Shown here piece after piece: positions 19,367 through 28,519 of a stretch of DNA of 64,000 bases (position 1 is the first letter of the stretch; every line of letters starts with the position of its first letter). The notes beneath the pieces were generated by a model. That model saw only the letters and a program-made list of their open reading frames with translations. It was not told where the DNA came from and ran no database searches. Source of the DNA: Prolixibacter sp. NT017. GTDB lineage: Bacteria; Bacteroidota; Bacteroidia; Bacteroidales; Prolixibacteraceae. The DNA lies in the NCBI RefSeq assembly GCF_009617875.1, contig NZ_BLAV01000001.1, positions 2,232,001 to 2,296,000 of the forward strand. Reading direction: 5' to 3'. Both the position numbers and the translations under genes were made by a program.

Positions 19367-19389
19367 GATACGAAACTTTTCTTCGTATC
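19367..19389. promoter_or_regulatory. inverted repeat, candidate operator
   Basis: A perfect 8-bp inverted repeat GATACGAA/TTCGTATC with a 7-nt spacer lies 21 bp upstream of the small gene at 19411. It fits a repressor-binding site; the cognate regulator is unknown. Confidence 0.4.
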
Positions 19390-19410
19390 AACTAACAACT
19401 AAACCATTAC

Positions 19411-19608
19411 ATGAACCAGGGAAAAATCGTCATACACGGAACAAATGATAAAAAGAGGTTATATGAGGAATCAGTATGTAAGAATTCCTTACGTACTGCT
19501 ACGGGTAGTTCAGAATGGCTTATCATTTCAAAAACAGACCCGGTCGTATACATAATGGATGGTCAATCATATGAAATCAATCAAATAGAATGCAAACAGA
19601 GCCAATAA
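19411..19608 (+). CDS. small hypothetical protein
   Basis: A 65-aa frame starting at ATG 19411 and ending at TAA. The product is polar with a short beta-rich middle (SSEWLIISKTDPVVYIMDGQSYEI) and no signal or membrane segment. I do not recognise it. It lies just after a perfect inverted repeat and 130 bp before the toxin-antitoxin pair, on the same strand. Whether it is translated is uncertain. Confidence 0.45.
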   Translation: MNQGKIVIHGTNDKKRLYEESVCKNSLRTATGSSEWLIISKTDPVVYIMDGQSYEINQIECKQSQ

Positions 19609-19739
19609 GCCAATACAGAAAAAGATAAGGAGATTTGATCGCAGTGCCGATATAACCACGATTCAGAGTTAACCTCCTTAGTTGATTAAAACAAATGTTG
19701 CTTTATTGGACAACTTTTTATTAATTTGTAGTTGAAGTT

Positions 19740-20093
19740 ATGGAAAGTCCCAAAGTAAGGTCGGTCTTCTTATTCAAAGATTATTTTACTGATTTTTATG
19801 AAAAACAGCGACGCAAGGTAAAGGAGAAAATTCTCTGGACATTAAAACTGATCGAAACGATCCAGCAAGTTCCGGAAGATTATTTAAAGTACCTGGAAGA
19901 TACAGACGGACTTTATGAAATAAGGGTAAAACAGGGAAGCAATATCTTCCGTATATTCTGTTGTTTTGATGAAGGACAACTCATTGTGCTCTTTCATGGA
20001 TTTCAGAAGAAAACAAGAAAGACGCCGAGAAAGGAAATAGAGAGAGCATTAAGGATAAAAGCCGAGTATGAAAAAGAAAGAGGAAAAAAGTAG
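19740..20093 (+). CDS. RelE/HigB-type toxin (phage Gp49-like family)
   Basis: The 117-aa basic protein has the RelE-fold pattern of the HigB/Gp49-like branch: FKDYFTDFYEKQRRKVKEKILWTLKLIETI, then DGLYEIRVKQGSNIFRIFCCFDEGQLIVLFHGFQKKTRKTPRKEIERA. Toxins of this family cleave mRNA on the ribosome. The gene order toxin-first, followed by an overlapping XRE-type antitoxin, matches HigBA systems. The antitoxin frame begins 26 bp before this stop. Confidence 0.85.
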   Translation: MESPKVRSVFLFKDYFTDFYEKQRRKVKEKILWTLKLIETIQQVPEDYLKYLEDTDGLYEIRVKQGSNIFRIFCCFDEGQLIVLFHGFQKKTRKTPRKEIERALRIKAEYEKERGKK

Positions 20094-20379
20094 CATGAAG
20101 TCACTCGACCAGTTTGTCGATGAACAATACGGCAAAAAAGGAACGGAAAAAAGAGAGAAGTTTGAACGCGGTTTCGAAGAATTCAAACTGGGAGTTCTTA
20201 TCCGGCAAATTAGGCTCGAGAAAGGACTTACGCAGGAACAACTGGCAGAGAGAGCCGGTACCAACAAGGGATATATATCGAAAGTAGAAAATGATGTGAA
20301 AGATGTCCGGCTCTCGACATTACGGAGAATTATCGAGCAAGGGCTGGGAGGACACCTCGACCTTTCGATAAAAATATAA
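20068..20379 (+). CDS. XRE-family antitoxin (HigA-like)
   Basis: The 103-aa protein has a basic, charged N-terminus and a C-terminal helix-turn-helix of the Cro/CI type (LIRQIRLEKGLTQEQLAERAGTNKGYISKVENDVKD). It should neutralise the toxin encoded just upstream, with which it overlaps, and repress the shared promoter. A second ATG at 20095 (MKSLDQF) is possible and lies just after the toxin stop. Confidence 0.85.
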   Translation: MKKKEEKSSMKSLDQFVDEQYGKKGTEKREKFERGFEEFKLGVLIRQIRLEKGLTQEQLAERAGTNKGYISKVENDVKDVRLSTLRRIIEQGLGGHLDLSIKI

Positions 20380-20449
20380 TTACCCGGACACTGGCTGAAA
20401 ACAGTAGAAAATTAAATAAGTCATTACTGAACACAAAATTCTGACTGCT

Positions 20450-20860
20450 ATGGATATTATGGATACTGCCCGCTACAACATCAAAAAGCACCGCGAACTG
20501 AAAGGCTTGCGCCAACAGGATATGGCCGACAAGCTGAGCATGAACATCCGGACTTACCAAAACCTGGAAAACGGCGAAACCAAACTCGATCTGGAACGAT
20601 TGGCTCAAATTGCAGAAATATTAGAAACGCCAATGGAAGAACTAATAAGACAAGACGGCATCTTTATACATCAGGAAGTTAAAGAGGCAGGTAGTGGTTC
20701 AGGCTTTGGCACTGGTAATATCTATAACTACGGAATTGAAAAAGAAACGTTAGAGAAACTATTTGCTGCGAAAGATGGTGAAATTGCAACCCTAAAAGAG
20801 GAAATCAAATACTTAAAAGACAAGATTGACCAGTTATTGGAGCTGGTCGGCAAAAAATAA
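20450..20860 (+). CDS. XRE-family regulator with C-terminal coiled coil
   Basis: The 136-aa protein has an N-terminal Cro/CI helix-turn-helix (IKKHRELKGLRQQDMADKLSMNIRTYQNLENGETKLDLERLAQIAEILE). A Gly-rich linker follows (GSGSGFGTGNIYNYG), then a coiled coil (LEKLFAAKDGEIATLKEEIKYLKDKIDQLLELV) that should mediate oligomerisation. It precedes the SF1 helicase gene by 92 bp on the same strand and may regulate it. Confidence 0.85.
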   Translation: MDIMDTARYNIKKHRELKGLRQQDMADKLSMNIRTYQNLENGETKLDLERLAQIAEILETPMEELIRQDGIFIHQEVKEAGSGSGFGTGNIYNYGIEKETLEKLFAAKDGEIATLKEEIKYLKDKIDQLLELVGKK

Positions 20861-20952
20861 ATTCGAGAAGAAACCATATTATTAATGGTGTTTACAAACA
20901 ACTGTCGCTCATAAAGATATCAAACTGGTGCACTAAAATTAAACTAATAAGA

Positions 20953-22956
20953 ATGAACAATAACAGCTTGTTTTATAATCACATTGAAGAAAACGACATT
21001 AACAGACAGGTTATTAATGAAATCGCAAAATACGCAGAAGAAAATCGCCATCAGCAAATTTACCTTTTAACTGCACCTTTGGGAGAAAAGTATCATTACC
21101 AATATGAGAAAGATGTCATTGTAATACTCTCTCCTAAGCATAAAATAATATTTCTTGACTTGTCAAATAATGGAAAAGATTTTGAGATCTTCTATGAAGA
21201 TTTTGTTGAGGATTTGAATTCTATTTCTGATAAGTATAATTATAAAGAACATATTGGTAGGCCACGAGATTGGAAAAGGGAAATAACAGCTAAAGAAGTA
21301 ATTAATACTGAATTTGATGTTGATGATTTATTTGAGAAGCACAAATTAAGTAATGACTTACAAAGAAAATGCGAACTATTGATCTCATTATTGATTGGAA
21401 GCATAAATGACATAGAAAAAATTGGTGCTGAAGTTCCAGCAACTCTTCTTGAAAAGGTAAAAAGGAACATCATCTTGTTTGATGGAGATCAAACAAGATT
21501 TATTTATAAAGATTTTCACAATAAAACAGTCGCAATACAAGGTCTGTCTGGAACGGGAAAAACAGAATTATTACTACATAAACTAAAAGAACTTTATATA
21601 TCAGATGACAATTCTAAAATATTTTTTACTTGTCACAACATTGCATTAGCCAACACCTTAAAAGAAAGAATTCCCTCCTTTTTCAATTTCATGAAAGTCG
21701 AAAAACAAATAGAATGGAATTCAAGATTATGGGTTGACAGAGCCTGGGGTACACAAAAAGATAAGAATTCAGGCCTATACAGCTATTTATGTCATTTTTA
21801 CAATGTCCCTTTTCTTAGATATAGCCCAATTACTGATTACGAAAGAATCTTCAACCAAGTATTCGAGCATATAAATCAAATTGAAGAAGATGAGTTTGAG
21901 TTTGCATTTGATTACATCCTGATTGATGAGAGGCAAGATTTTCCAAAAGTATTTTTTGAATTATGTGAGAAAATTGCAAGAGAAAAGGTATATGTCGCTG
22001 GAGATATTTTTCAAGATATTTTTGAAAATACAAAAGACACAGAACTAGAAGTAGATGTCATCTTAAATAGGTGCTATAGGACAGATCCAAGAACGCTTAT
22101 GTTTGCCCATGCGATTGGCATGGGGCTTTTTGAAGAAAAAAAATTGAATTGGTTTGAAGATAAATACTGGGAAGCAATAGGTTATAATATGACCAGACAT
22201 AAGGGAAGAGAGTTACACCTATCTCGTGAGCCAATAAGAAGGTTTGAGGATTTAGACTTATCAAACACACAAAGTATGATCATTGAAGGTCAAGGTTCGA
22301 CTCACACTACACATATATTACGTATTCTTAAAAATATACAAAGCGAAAACCCCACCGTTTCTCCAAGCGATATTGCCATCATCATTCTAGATGATAACAG
22401 GAGAATTTATGAATATATCGATTCCTTATGTTACAGCATTAATGAACAATTAGGCTGGAAGGTGAATAGAGCTTATGAATCAAAGACAAAAGAAGAAAAC
22501 TCGTTATACATAACAAATCCTAATAATGTGAAAGGCTTGGAGTTTCCCTTTGTGATTTGTGTTACTGCATATATCAAGGATAGTTATAGATATAGGAATA
22601 TATTATACACAATGCTTACAAGATCATTTATTCAGTCCTACCTCCTTGTCGAGAATAATCATGGACTTAAATTCCAACAAGAAGGTTTAGAAACAATAAA
22701 CGAAAAAAGGTACATAAAGACTATTGAACCGACCGGTGAGGAAAAAGAAGAAATAAGAAAGACGTTAATTACTCTGCACAGTGAATCCAGTATGTCTTAT
22801 AAGGAATTCTTAAATCTCATTTTTAGAGAGTTAAAGATTAAAACCAGTTGTAGGGAAAAGCTCGAAAAAGCATTACTCCAAGCTGAAATAGAAAAATTTG
22901 ACAAAGACAAAACGATAAAGTTTATCAATGCAAATAAAGAGTTTTATTGTAAATGA
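20953..22956 (+). CDS. SF1 (UvrD/Rep-like) helicase, probable defence protein
   Basis: This 667-aa protein has a complete SF1 motor: Q-motif-like FDGDQ (176-180), Walker A GLSGTGKT (197-204), Walker B LIDERQDF (323-330), motif III AGDIFQDIF (349-357), motif IV NRCYRTDPR (372-380), motif V NVKGLEFPFV and motif VI YTMLTRS. The ~170-residue N-terminus is outside the motor and unassigned. The gene is AT-rich compared with the flanks and its ATGA stop overlaps the start of the 217-aa partner. The combination suggests a two-gene anti-phage or plasmid-control module (inference). It could also be a repair helicase. Confidence 0.8.
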   Translation: MNNNSLFYNHIEENDINRQVINEIAKYAEENRHQQIYLLTAPLGEKYHYQYEKDVIVILSPKHKIIFLDLSNNGKDFEIFYEDFVEDLNSISDKYNYKEHIGRPRDWKREITAKEVINTEFDVDDLFEKHKLSNDLQRKCELLISLLIGSINDIEKIGAEVPATLLEKVKRNIILFDGDQTRFIYKDFHNKTVAIQGLSGTGKTELLLHKLKELYISDDNSKIFFTCHNIALANTLKERIPSFFNFMKVEKQIEWNSRLWVDRAWGTQKDKNSGLYSYLCHFYNVPFLRYSPITDYERIFNQVFEHINQIEEDEFEFAFDYILIDERQDFPKVFFELCEKIAREKVYVAGDIFQDIFENTKDTELEVDVILNRCYRTDPRTLMFAHAIGMGLFEEKKLNWFEDKYWEAIGYNMTRHKGRELHLSREPIRRFEDLDLSNTQSMIIEGQGSTHTTHILRILKNIQSENPTVSPSDIAIIILDDNRRIYEYIDSLCYSINEQLGWKVNRAYESKTKEENSLYITNPNNVKGLEFPFVICVTAYIKDSYRYRNILYTMLTRSFIQSYLLVENNHGLKFQQEGLETINEKRYIKTIEPTGEEKEEIRKTLITLHSESSMSYKEFLNLIFRELKIKTSCREKLEKALLQAEIEKFDKDKTIKFINANKEFYCK

Positions 22957-23606
22957 AAAGATATGAATTCGATCTAAGTTTATCTGCTCAAAAACTCTTC
23001 TTTCCTGAAGAAAGAGTAAAAACTAAGTTGCAAGTTATAGATATTCTGATGGAGGCGACAAGATATATGCTTGCGAATCCTACTATTGCAAAAACAAATA
23101 TTACAGGTAAATTGGTTTTATTAGTAGATAGGATGAGTAGATTATTTTTCTTTAAGGAGGGAAAGCATTATTCAATTGTTTTCCCTTTTTTAGTCAGTGA
23201 AATTGAGGGAACATTACATTTTTCGTTTCAAAATAATCTAGAAGTTGATTCTCAACTAATCTCCAATACTATTTCAACTATCAGTTGCGACTCTTTCAAA
23301 GACAAGTGCAGTCTCGACTTTATTGAACCAATTTATGATTATGAGAATGAATTTGATGATAATTTTTGGATATTCCTTAGAGAATTACTTTTAAACGAAG
23401 ATGGATACATACGTTATGATAGAGACGAAAAGAGCTATCAAGAGGCAAAGGAAAAGGGAGAAGAACATAAACATCCATTAAATCATTTTGATGTATTTTA
23501 CTCAAGCAACGCAACATTTAAACTTGGTCTACACTCAGAGTCTGCAGAGGAACAACTTATCGATTTATTAAATACAAAAACAGATTGTAAATACTTGAGA
23601 GAATAA
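22953..23606 (+). CDS. unrecognised partner of SF1 helicase
   Basis: The 217-aa acidic protein is translationally coupled to the helicase (4-bp overlap). It has no membrane segment. A charged stretch late in the protein (GYIRYDRDEKSYQEAKEKGEEHKHPLNHFDVFYSSNATFKLGL) includes a histidine-rich HPLNHFDVFYSS motif that looks conserved in character and could be a metal or ligand site. I cannot assign a family. The tight coupling implies it works with the helicase. Confidence 0.75.
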   Translation: MKRYEFDLSLSAQKLFFPEERVKTKLQVIDILMEATRYMLANPTIAKTNITGKLVLLVDRMSRLFFFKEGKHYSIVFPFLVSEIEGTLHFSFQNNLEVDSQLISNTISTISCDSFKDKCSLDFIEPIYDYENEFDDNFWIFLRELLLNEDGYIRYDRDEKSYQEAKEKGEEHKHPLNHFDVFYSSNATFKLGLHSESAEEQLIDLLNTKTDCKYLRE

Positions 23607-23736
23607 AACAATCAACACTTTCCCGTGTCATTAAAATATAATAATCAAAATAGACGAAGAAAAAATCTTCTCTAACGGCTTTTTATTTTTCTAATCTCAC
23701 TTTGCTGTTTTAGTGTATTGTTCTCCAATTTTAATC

Positions 23737-26700
23737 TTATTCACTAATAATTACACTGAATTCATTTCCAGTATTTTTAAGTAACATATCTGTTGCTCCT
23801 AATAACTTTAACTGCTCTTCAGAAATCTTCATCTTGGATACCCCCGGCTGAACAATAAAAATATTGAATTGAATATTGCACATTCCTGATTCAACCATTT
23901 TTTGGACTATGAACAACTCATCATAACCACCTTTGGAAAAACGAGTTGGTTTGTCTTTATTTATTCTATGATTTTCCCGTTCTTGAATATGATGAACCAG
24001 ATTCTCTATTTTGTGCTTCCAATGGAAGCTACGTTGTGCTTGACCACAGACAGTATATAAATCATCAATCCTCGCTCCCGGCGTATCCTTCTTTGAAAAT
24101 TTACAATGATATAGATCGAAAATTATTTTTGAATAACTATTCTCAAAATATTTGATGCCAATAATATCACTTACCTCGTCCTTATCGTCATCGTCAAAAA
24201 TTATTTTGTAGTCCTCATCATTTTCTAACTCCTTAATCATCCGATACTGGATTGAATCTTCCCGTAAAACTGTTTTTGACTTGTTGAATTGTGACTCTTT
24301 GGTAATATCAACACCCATTGCAATCCAATCTTTAGTAACAATTCGTTCGATGTTAAATGCTTCATTTTGATATTTAAATTCAAAGAAAATATCGTTGTAC
24401 ATTTTCGAAGAATCGGCAAATCGAATAATTGGTGGAAAATCACCAAAAAAGTCTTGAACGCTTAAACTTTCATTTCTGCCAAATGAAAAGGTCAAATCGT
24501 ATCCAGCTATCTTGTTGTAATAATATCCCTTTGTCCTTTTATTTTCCTCTAAAACCAACTTGTATTCGGAAGACAAACCTAATGAGTCAGAGATTGAAAA
24601 GTATAGTTCATTGCTTTGGGATTTATCAACATCAAGATTGATTTTATAGTTATGAAAAGAATGTCCATTGATATAAAAATCAGAATCACTATAGAACATT
24701 TCATCATTCCACATAATAGAAATTGGCTTTGCTTCCTTTGGGAATGGTGGTACTCTTAAAGGTTTTGCAATGAACTGAAATATATTTTCAACATTAATAT
24801 CTGAGTTGATTAATTTTTGTCCAATACCGTCACACCAATCACAAAATTCAGGTATTGTTTTAATCATTCTGGACCAAACTCGACCTTTTGAGGAGCATCC
24901 AATCGTCATTCTCTCCCCATCAGAGAATCCTTTCCCAAAAAGGTTTGCGCTTGATTTTGTTTTACGTGTAATATCATCTAGAGCTTCGCCCACATTTCTA
25001 CCGAAAAGTTGCGTATAACTTATTGACTCTTCCGAAATGGGTTTTACACCCAGATTAAATAATTCCAATTGCTCAACCTCATGAAGTGATTTATAAATAT
25101 CAGCTTCATTGATAAGATTTATCTGCTCACCAATTATTCGTTTTGCCAGCTCTTCGTAAAGACTACTGTTATTGGAACTGTTTATAAATAATAATTTTTG
25201 TGCGGGATTAAAATATACAATAAATAAGTCATAAATGTTATTGATTAAGTCGTCAATAATTCCCCATTTTACAGATGTCTGACTTCGACTGATTATTACT
25301 AGAAGGTTCTTTTCTTCGTGCAGAGCGAATACTGATTGAGATTTTTTCTTTTCAAAAAATTCTTTGTGTCTTTCCGGTCTCCATGATGGACTAGTGTAAT
25401 TAACCTGATATACAACAGTGCTTAATGCAGGAGTAATATTGCGCAGTGGAATTTTATATGGGATTTCATTTTCGATGAATTTTTGGAAGAATGTTTCTTC
25501 CTTATTTAAGTCTTCAACATTTCCTTCGTTTGATATTCTTAAAATTCTGTTCCAGTCTGCATCTTTTGCATATAACTTTTTAAGCAGATTATCTTTTAGT
25601 TTATTGTCTCCAATATTGGCAATTATGGTTGCAGTACCAACATTCTTATTTGAGCTTCGGGTAAATCGACCAAAGAATTGTATTGATGTTGTAATGTTTT
25701 TGTGTATGACATGTAAAGCACAAATTTTTAGCTCAGGTAAGTCAAAACCTTCGCCAAGCATGTTAACACAAACAATTATTTTGTGCTGCCCTGATTTGAT
25801 TCTTTCCAGTATTTCATCTTTCTTTTCGGTTTTACTATGTATCAAGACCGGATTAAATTCATAGTACTGCTTGTAAATTTCAAATACCTCTTCAGCTTTT
25901 TTAATATCATCAACTCTTGCCATTAATACGTGATCGTATTTCTCTTGAATGTCTTTCTTTAACTGATCTACGGCTCTGGTTGCGATTAATTGATGTACTT
26001 TTTTGTCATTGAATTCAATCACCGGGACAAAGTTTATCTCTTTAAAAGAACCGTCTCGTTGTGCCAATGACAATGGATAGTTATAGATGGTTGTTCCCTT
26101 AAGCCTTTTCTTATCATTTCTAAAAGGTGTAGCTGTAAATTTTAAAACAGGTTTCCTTTGATGGACAAACTTCAATGCTATATTGTCCCAGGTAGTCGCC
26201 TCACAATGATGTGCCTCATCAACAAACAAACAGTTCGAGGTATTCGTGATAAAATCAAAAATTTGCGGATCATTCTTTTTGCATTTAGTGAGTACTGAGT
26301 TAGTTGCAATTAAGATATTACACTTCCGATAAAATTTCTGTGCCTGATTTAAATCCTTAAAAGCTGAAGACAAAATTCCAACTACCGGATTCAAAGCGTC
26401 TTTTGATACAATTTTAAAATCATCATCTTTCAATATCCCAAGTTTGCTGAATTTGTCTGATATTTGAGTTCTCAAAGAATCAGAAGGAACAATTACCAAA
26501 ACTTTATTTAATTTTTCAGCAATTGTAAGACAAAGCATAGTCTCGGTTTTGCCTGTACCTGTTGGCATAACTACAATTGCAGCACTTTTAGAAATACTCC
26601 AATGAGCCTGAACAGCATGTAATGCACCTATTTGTGGTGGACGTAGTCCTTTAATTGCTTCGCCCAGTGTATTAACATCTTCTTTTTTGTAGCTAAAAAC

Positions 26701-27051
26701 TTCGTCCCATGAAGTCTGCACTTGTGATGGTTCGGGAAATTTGGCTTTTAGAATCTTCTTTTCACAGGTAGATAATACATCCAAAGTAAGTCTTGGATAC
26801 TTCTCTACATCTACAAAGAAAACAGCATCATAATTGTCCGGATATTTACTTTTTAATGTTGAAAGGAAGTATTTGCATCCGCTTATGGAAACAAACTCAT
26901 ACCCTTTGTAATCACGGTGATCGTACTTATGCAGAACTCCCCTCTCCTTACCAATGTGGTAAATTAACTTATTCTTATACAGTGATTGATTAAAAGACTG
27001 ATCGAAATCCAAATCAACCTGTTGTTCTTGAAAAAGGAGGTTCATACTCAT
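23737..27051 (-). CDS. large SF2 DEAD/DEAH helicase with possible C-terminal nuclease domain
   Basis: The 1104-aa protein has a ~130-residue N-terminal region, an SF2 motor with Walker A (MPTGTGKT, 162-169), DEAH box (FVDEAHHC, 278-281), motif III (FTATPFR) and motif VI (QFFGRFTRSS), then a long C-terminal half. Near the end, SDIIGIKYFENSYSKIIFDLYHCKFS (about 959-986) followed by GARIDDLYTVCGQAQRS resembles a PD-(D/E)XK-type core with H-C-K in place of E-X-K; this is inference. Such helicase-nuclease fusions often act in phage defence. It is convergent with the SF1 helicase pair and divergent from the HXS cassette. Confidence 0.8.
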   Translation of the reverse strand: MSMNLLFQEQQVDLDFDQSFNQSLYKNKLIYHIGKERGVLHKYDHRDYKGYEFVSISGCKYFLSTLKSKYPDNYDAVFFVDVEKYPRLTLDVLSTCEKKILKAKFPEPSQVQTSWDEVFSYKKEDVNTLGEAIKGLRPPQIGALHAVQAHWSISKSAAIVVMPTGTGKTETMLCLTIAEKLNKVLVIVPSDSLRTQISDKFSKLGILKDDDFKIVSKDALNPVVGILSSAFKDLNQAQKFYRKCNILIATNSVLTKCKKNDPQIFDFITNTSNCLFVDEAHHCEATTWDNIALKFVHQRKPVLKFTATPFRNDKKRLKGTTIYNYPLSLAQRDGSFKEINFVPVIEFNDKKVHQLIATRAVDQLKKDIQEKYDHVLMARVDDIKKAEEVFEIYKQYYEFNPVLIHSKTEKKDEILERIKSGQHKIIVCVNMLGEGFDLPELKICALHVIHKNITTSIQFFGRFTRSSNKNVGTATIIANIGDNKLKDNLLKKLYAKDADWNRILRISNEGNVEDLNKEETFFQKFIENEIPYKIPLRNITPALSTVVYQVNYTSPSWRPERHKEFFEKKKSQSVFALHEEKNLLVIISRSQTSVKWGIIDDLINNIYDLFIVYFNPAQKLLFINSSNNSSLYEELAKRIIGEQINLINEADIYKSLHEVEQLELFNLGVKPISEESISYTQLFGRNVGEALDDITRKTKSSANLFGKGFSDGERMTIGCSSKGRVWSRMIKTIPEFCDWCDGIGQKLINSDINVENIFQFIAKPLRVPPFPKEAKPISIMWNDEMFYSDSDFYINGHSFHNYKINLDVDKSQSNELYFSISDSLGLSSEYKLVLEENKRTKGYYYNKIAGYDLTFSFGRNESLSVQDFFGDFPPIIRFADSSKMYNDIFFEFKYQNEAFNIERIVTKDWIAMGVDITKESQFNKSKTVLREDSIQYRMIKELENDEDYKIIFDDDDKDEVSDIIGIKYFENSYSKIIFDLYHCKFSKKDTPGARIDDLYTVCGQAQRSFHWKHKIENLVHHIQERENHRINKDKPTRFSKGGYDELFIVQKMVESGMCNIQFNIFIVQPGVSKMKISEEQLKLLGATDMLLKNTGNEFSVIISE

Positions 27052-27523
27052 AGCTAAAATGTTTAATTAATTGAATCAAGACTAAGCTCCAACCCACATA
27101 AAATGAGCATTCAAAAATTGTATTCACCAGATCCTTAAATTATGCCTTATAATTTTTGGATATCCATTGAACTATTCTTGGAATACGATCATAAATGCTC
27201 TGCATTGGTTCTATTATATCATCAGCTAGTTCGTTTATTTCTGACTATTAATTTAGTAATAATTATCAAAATGATATATTAGTAACATTTCGTGACAAGA
27301 AATTGTCAGGTTACTGTTAATGTAGGACTTAAAACATCTAACCTCTTGGTATTTTGATTGATGAGTATAAACATTTGACTGTTCACAACTAATCATCATA
27401 AAATCATCACAATATACTAAAGAGCAAGTCAAAATCGTTATTTTAGGGAACCAAAAACTGTTACGAGTTTCGTCTCACGGCAGACGACAGAATTATGAAG
27501 TCTCACAACCTAACCAAAAGGTC
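27052..27523. other. AT-rich divergent intergenic region
   Basis: About 470 bp between the divergent helicase and hxsA starts. No gene is seen. A small hairpin TCGTCT/AGACGA (27470-27487) lies 37 bp before hxsA. The promoters of both transcripts should be here, but no convincing TAnnTTTG/-33 pair was found. Confidence 0.6.
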
Positions 27524-28189
27524 ATGAATACAAACTACATCAAAGCACTGCGCAATGTGTTCTTAGCGGTTGTTTCGCCCTTGGTAACCACTAAAACGGC
27601 TACGCCGAACAACACGCAACCTGATAACATAAATGAATCGGATATACTCGCCAATGCCACAACAACCCGGAGTAAGTCTCCTATGCTGTTATTAAAACCA
27701 TCTTCTGATGGAAGCAGCTGGGATTTTTCGGGACATTACAGTCACCGGTCACATGCGTCCCACGCCTCACACCGCTCCCACTATTCCAGCTCCTACTCCT
27801 CTCCGTCAAGTTCCGGTTCAAGCTCTTCATCTTACAGCACCGGTAATTCCTACTCTACCAAAACGGTTTACAAATACAACTATACACCAATTATCAGAGG
27901 AAGTAGTTCCTCAAACGTGTCAGGGACCAGTGGAATTACATTATCTCATCCTCACTATTCGCTCGGAGATCGAACCATTGAACCCAATTTTGAAGGACAC
28001 GATGTCACTGAACTGGTTATCATTCTGAAAAAGAAGGGATACATCACCATCGAAGGTGATACAACGCCCACAGGCGAATTGAAATACGAAGGTGTCTTAA
28101 TTAAGGCTGTTCGTGAATTCCAGGGTGACTATGGATTGCCCAAAGATGGAATAGTCGGCCCGAAAACCGTTAAAGCACTAAAGAAATAA
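27524..28189 (+). CDS. hxsA: His-Xaa-Ser repeat protein HxsA
   Basis: The 221-aa protein contains six tandem His-Xaa-Ser triplets at residues 71-88 (HYS HRS HAS HAS HRS HYS), followed by a Ser/Tyr-rich tract. A C-terminal peptidoglycan-binding domain occupies about residues 155-221 (VTELVIILKKKGYITIEGD..LIKAVREFQGDYGLPKDGIVGPKTVKALKK). This is the defining gene of the computationally defined His-Xaa-Ser (HXS) system, in which two radical SAM proteins probably modify the HXS region. The product and role are not known. It is the first gene of a tight four-gene cassette, with hxsD starting 3 bp after its stop. Confidence 0.93.
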   Translation: MNTNYIKALRNVFLAVVSPLVTTKTATPNNTQPDNINESDILANATTTRSKSPMLLLKPSSDGSSWDFSGHYSHRSHASHASHRSHYSSSYSSPSSSGSSSSSYSTGNSYSTKTVYKYNYTPIIRGSSSSNVSGTSGITLSHPHYSLGDRTIEPNFEGHDVTELVIILKKKGYITIEGDTTPTGELKYEGVLIKAVREFQGDYGLPKDGIVGPKTVKALKK

Positions 28190-28192
28190 GTC

Positions 28193-28519
28193 ATGATTAT
28201 TCAAATAGATGCTTCAGTCTATGACGAAGTAGTCCTTCATAAAGCATTGTACTGGCTGGGGAAAGATTTCATTTCGGAAGTGACTCACCATAACGGAATT
28301 TATGAAGTGAAACTCACCAAACGAAATGGAGAGCTATTCACAGAAGACGAACTACGTTCAACGGAAGCAAAATTTCGCCAATCGTTGGTCGATTACAAAA
28401 CCCGTTCGGTGGTTCTCTCCGAAACAAAAAACGTCAGGGATTTGATTATCATGAAGGCATTCTTTCATTTCTCCAATGAGGAAATCAATTTTGATGAGCT
28501 TTTAACTTCCGAATTGTGA
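28193..28519 (+). CDS. hxsD: His-Xaa-Ser system protein HxsD
   Basis: The 108-aa protein fits HxsD in size, position and the short core motif FRQSLVDYKTRSVV, which corresponds to the family's LLNDYxLRE-type segment. It has no obvious catalytic residues and no membrane segment. A role as a partner or recognition protein for the maturases is plausible by analogy with small proteins in other radical-SAM peptide systems, but is inference. Its TGA overlaps the GTG start of hxsB. Confidence 0.85.
   Translation: MIIQIDASVYDEVVLHKALYWLGKDFISEVTHHNGIYEVKLTKRNGELFTEDELRSTEAKFRQSLVDYKTRSVVLSETKNVRDLIIMKAFFHFSNEEINFDELLTSEL

Noticed and set aside
27734..27787. Tandem triplet-of-triplets DNA in hxsA resembling a short repeat array
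   Set aside because: The periodicity is of 9 bp or less and encodes the HXS repeats. It is not a CRISPR array and no cas genes are present.
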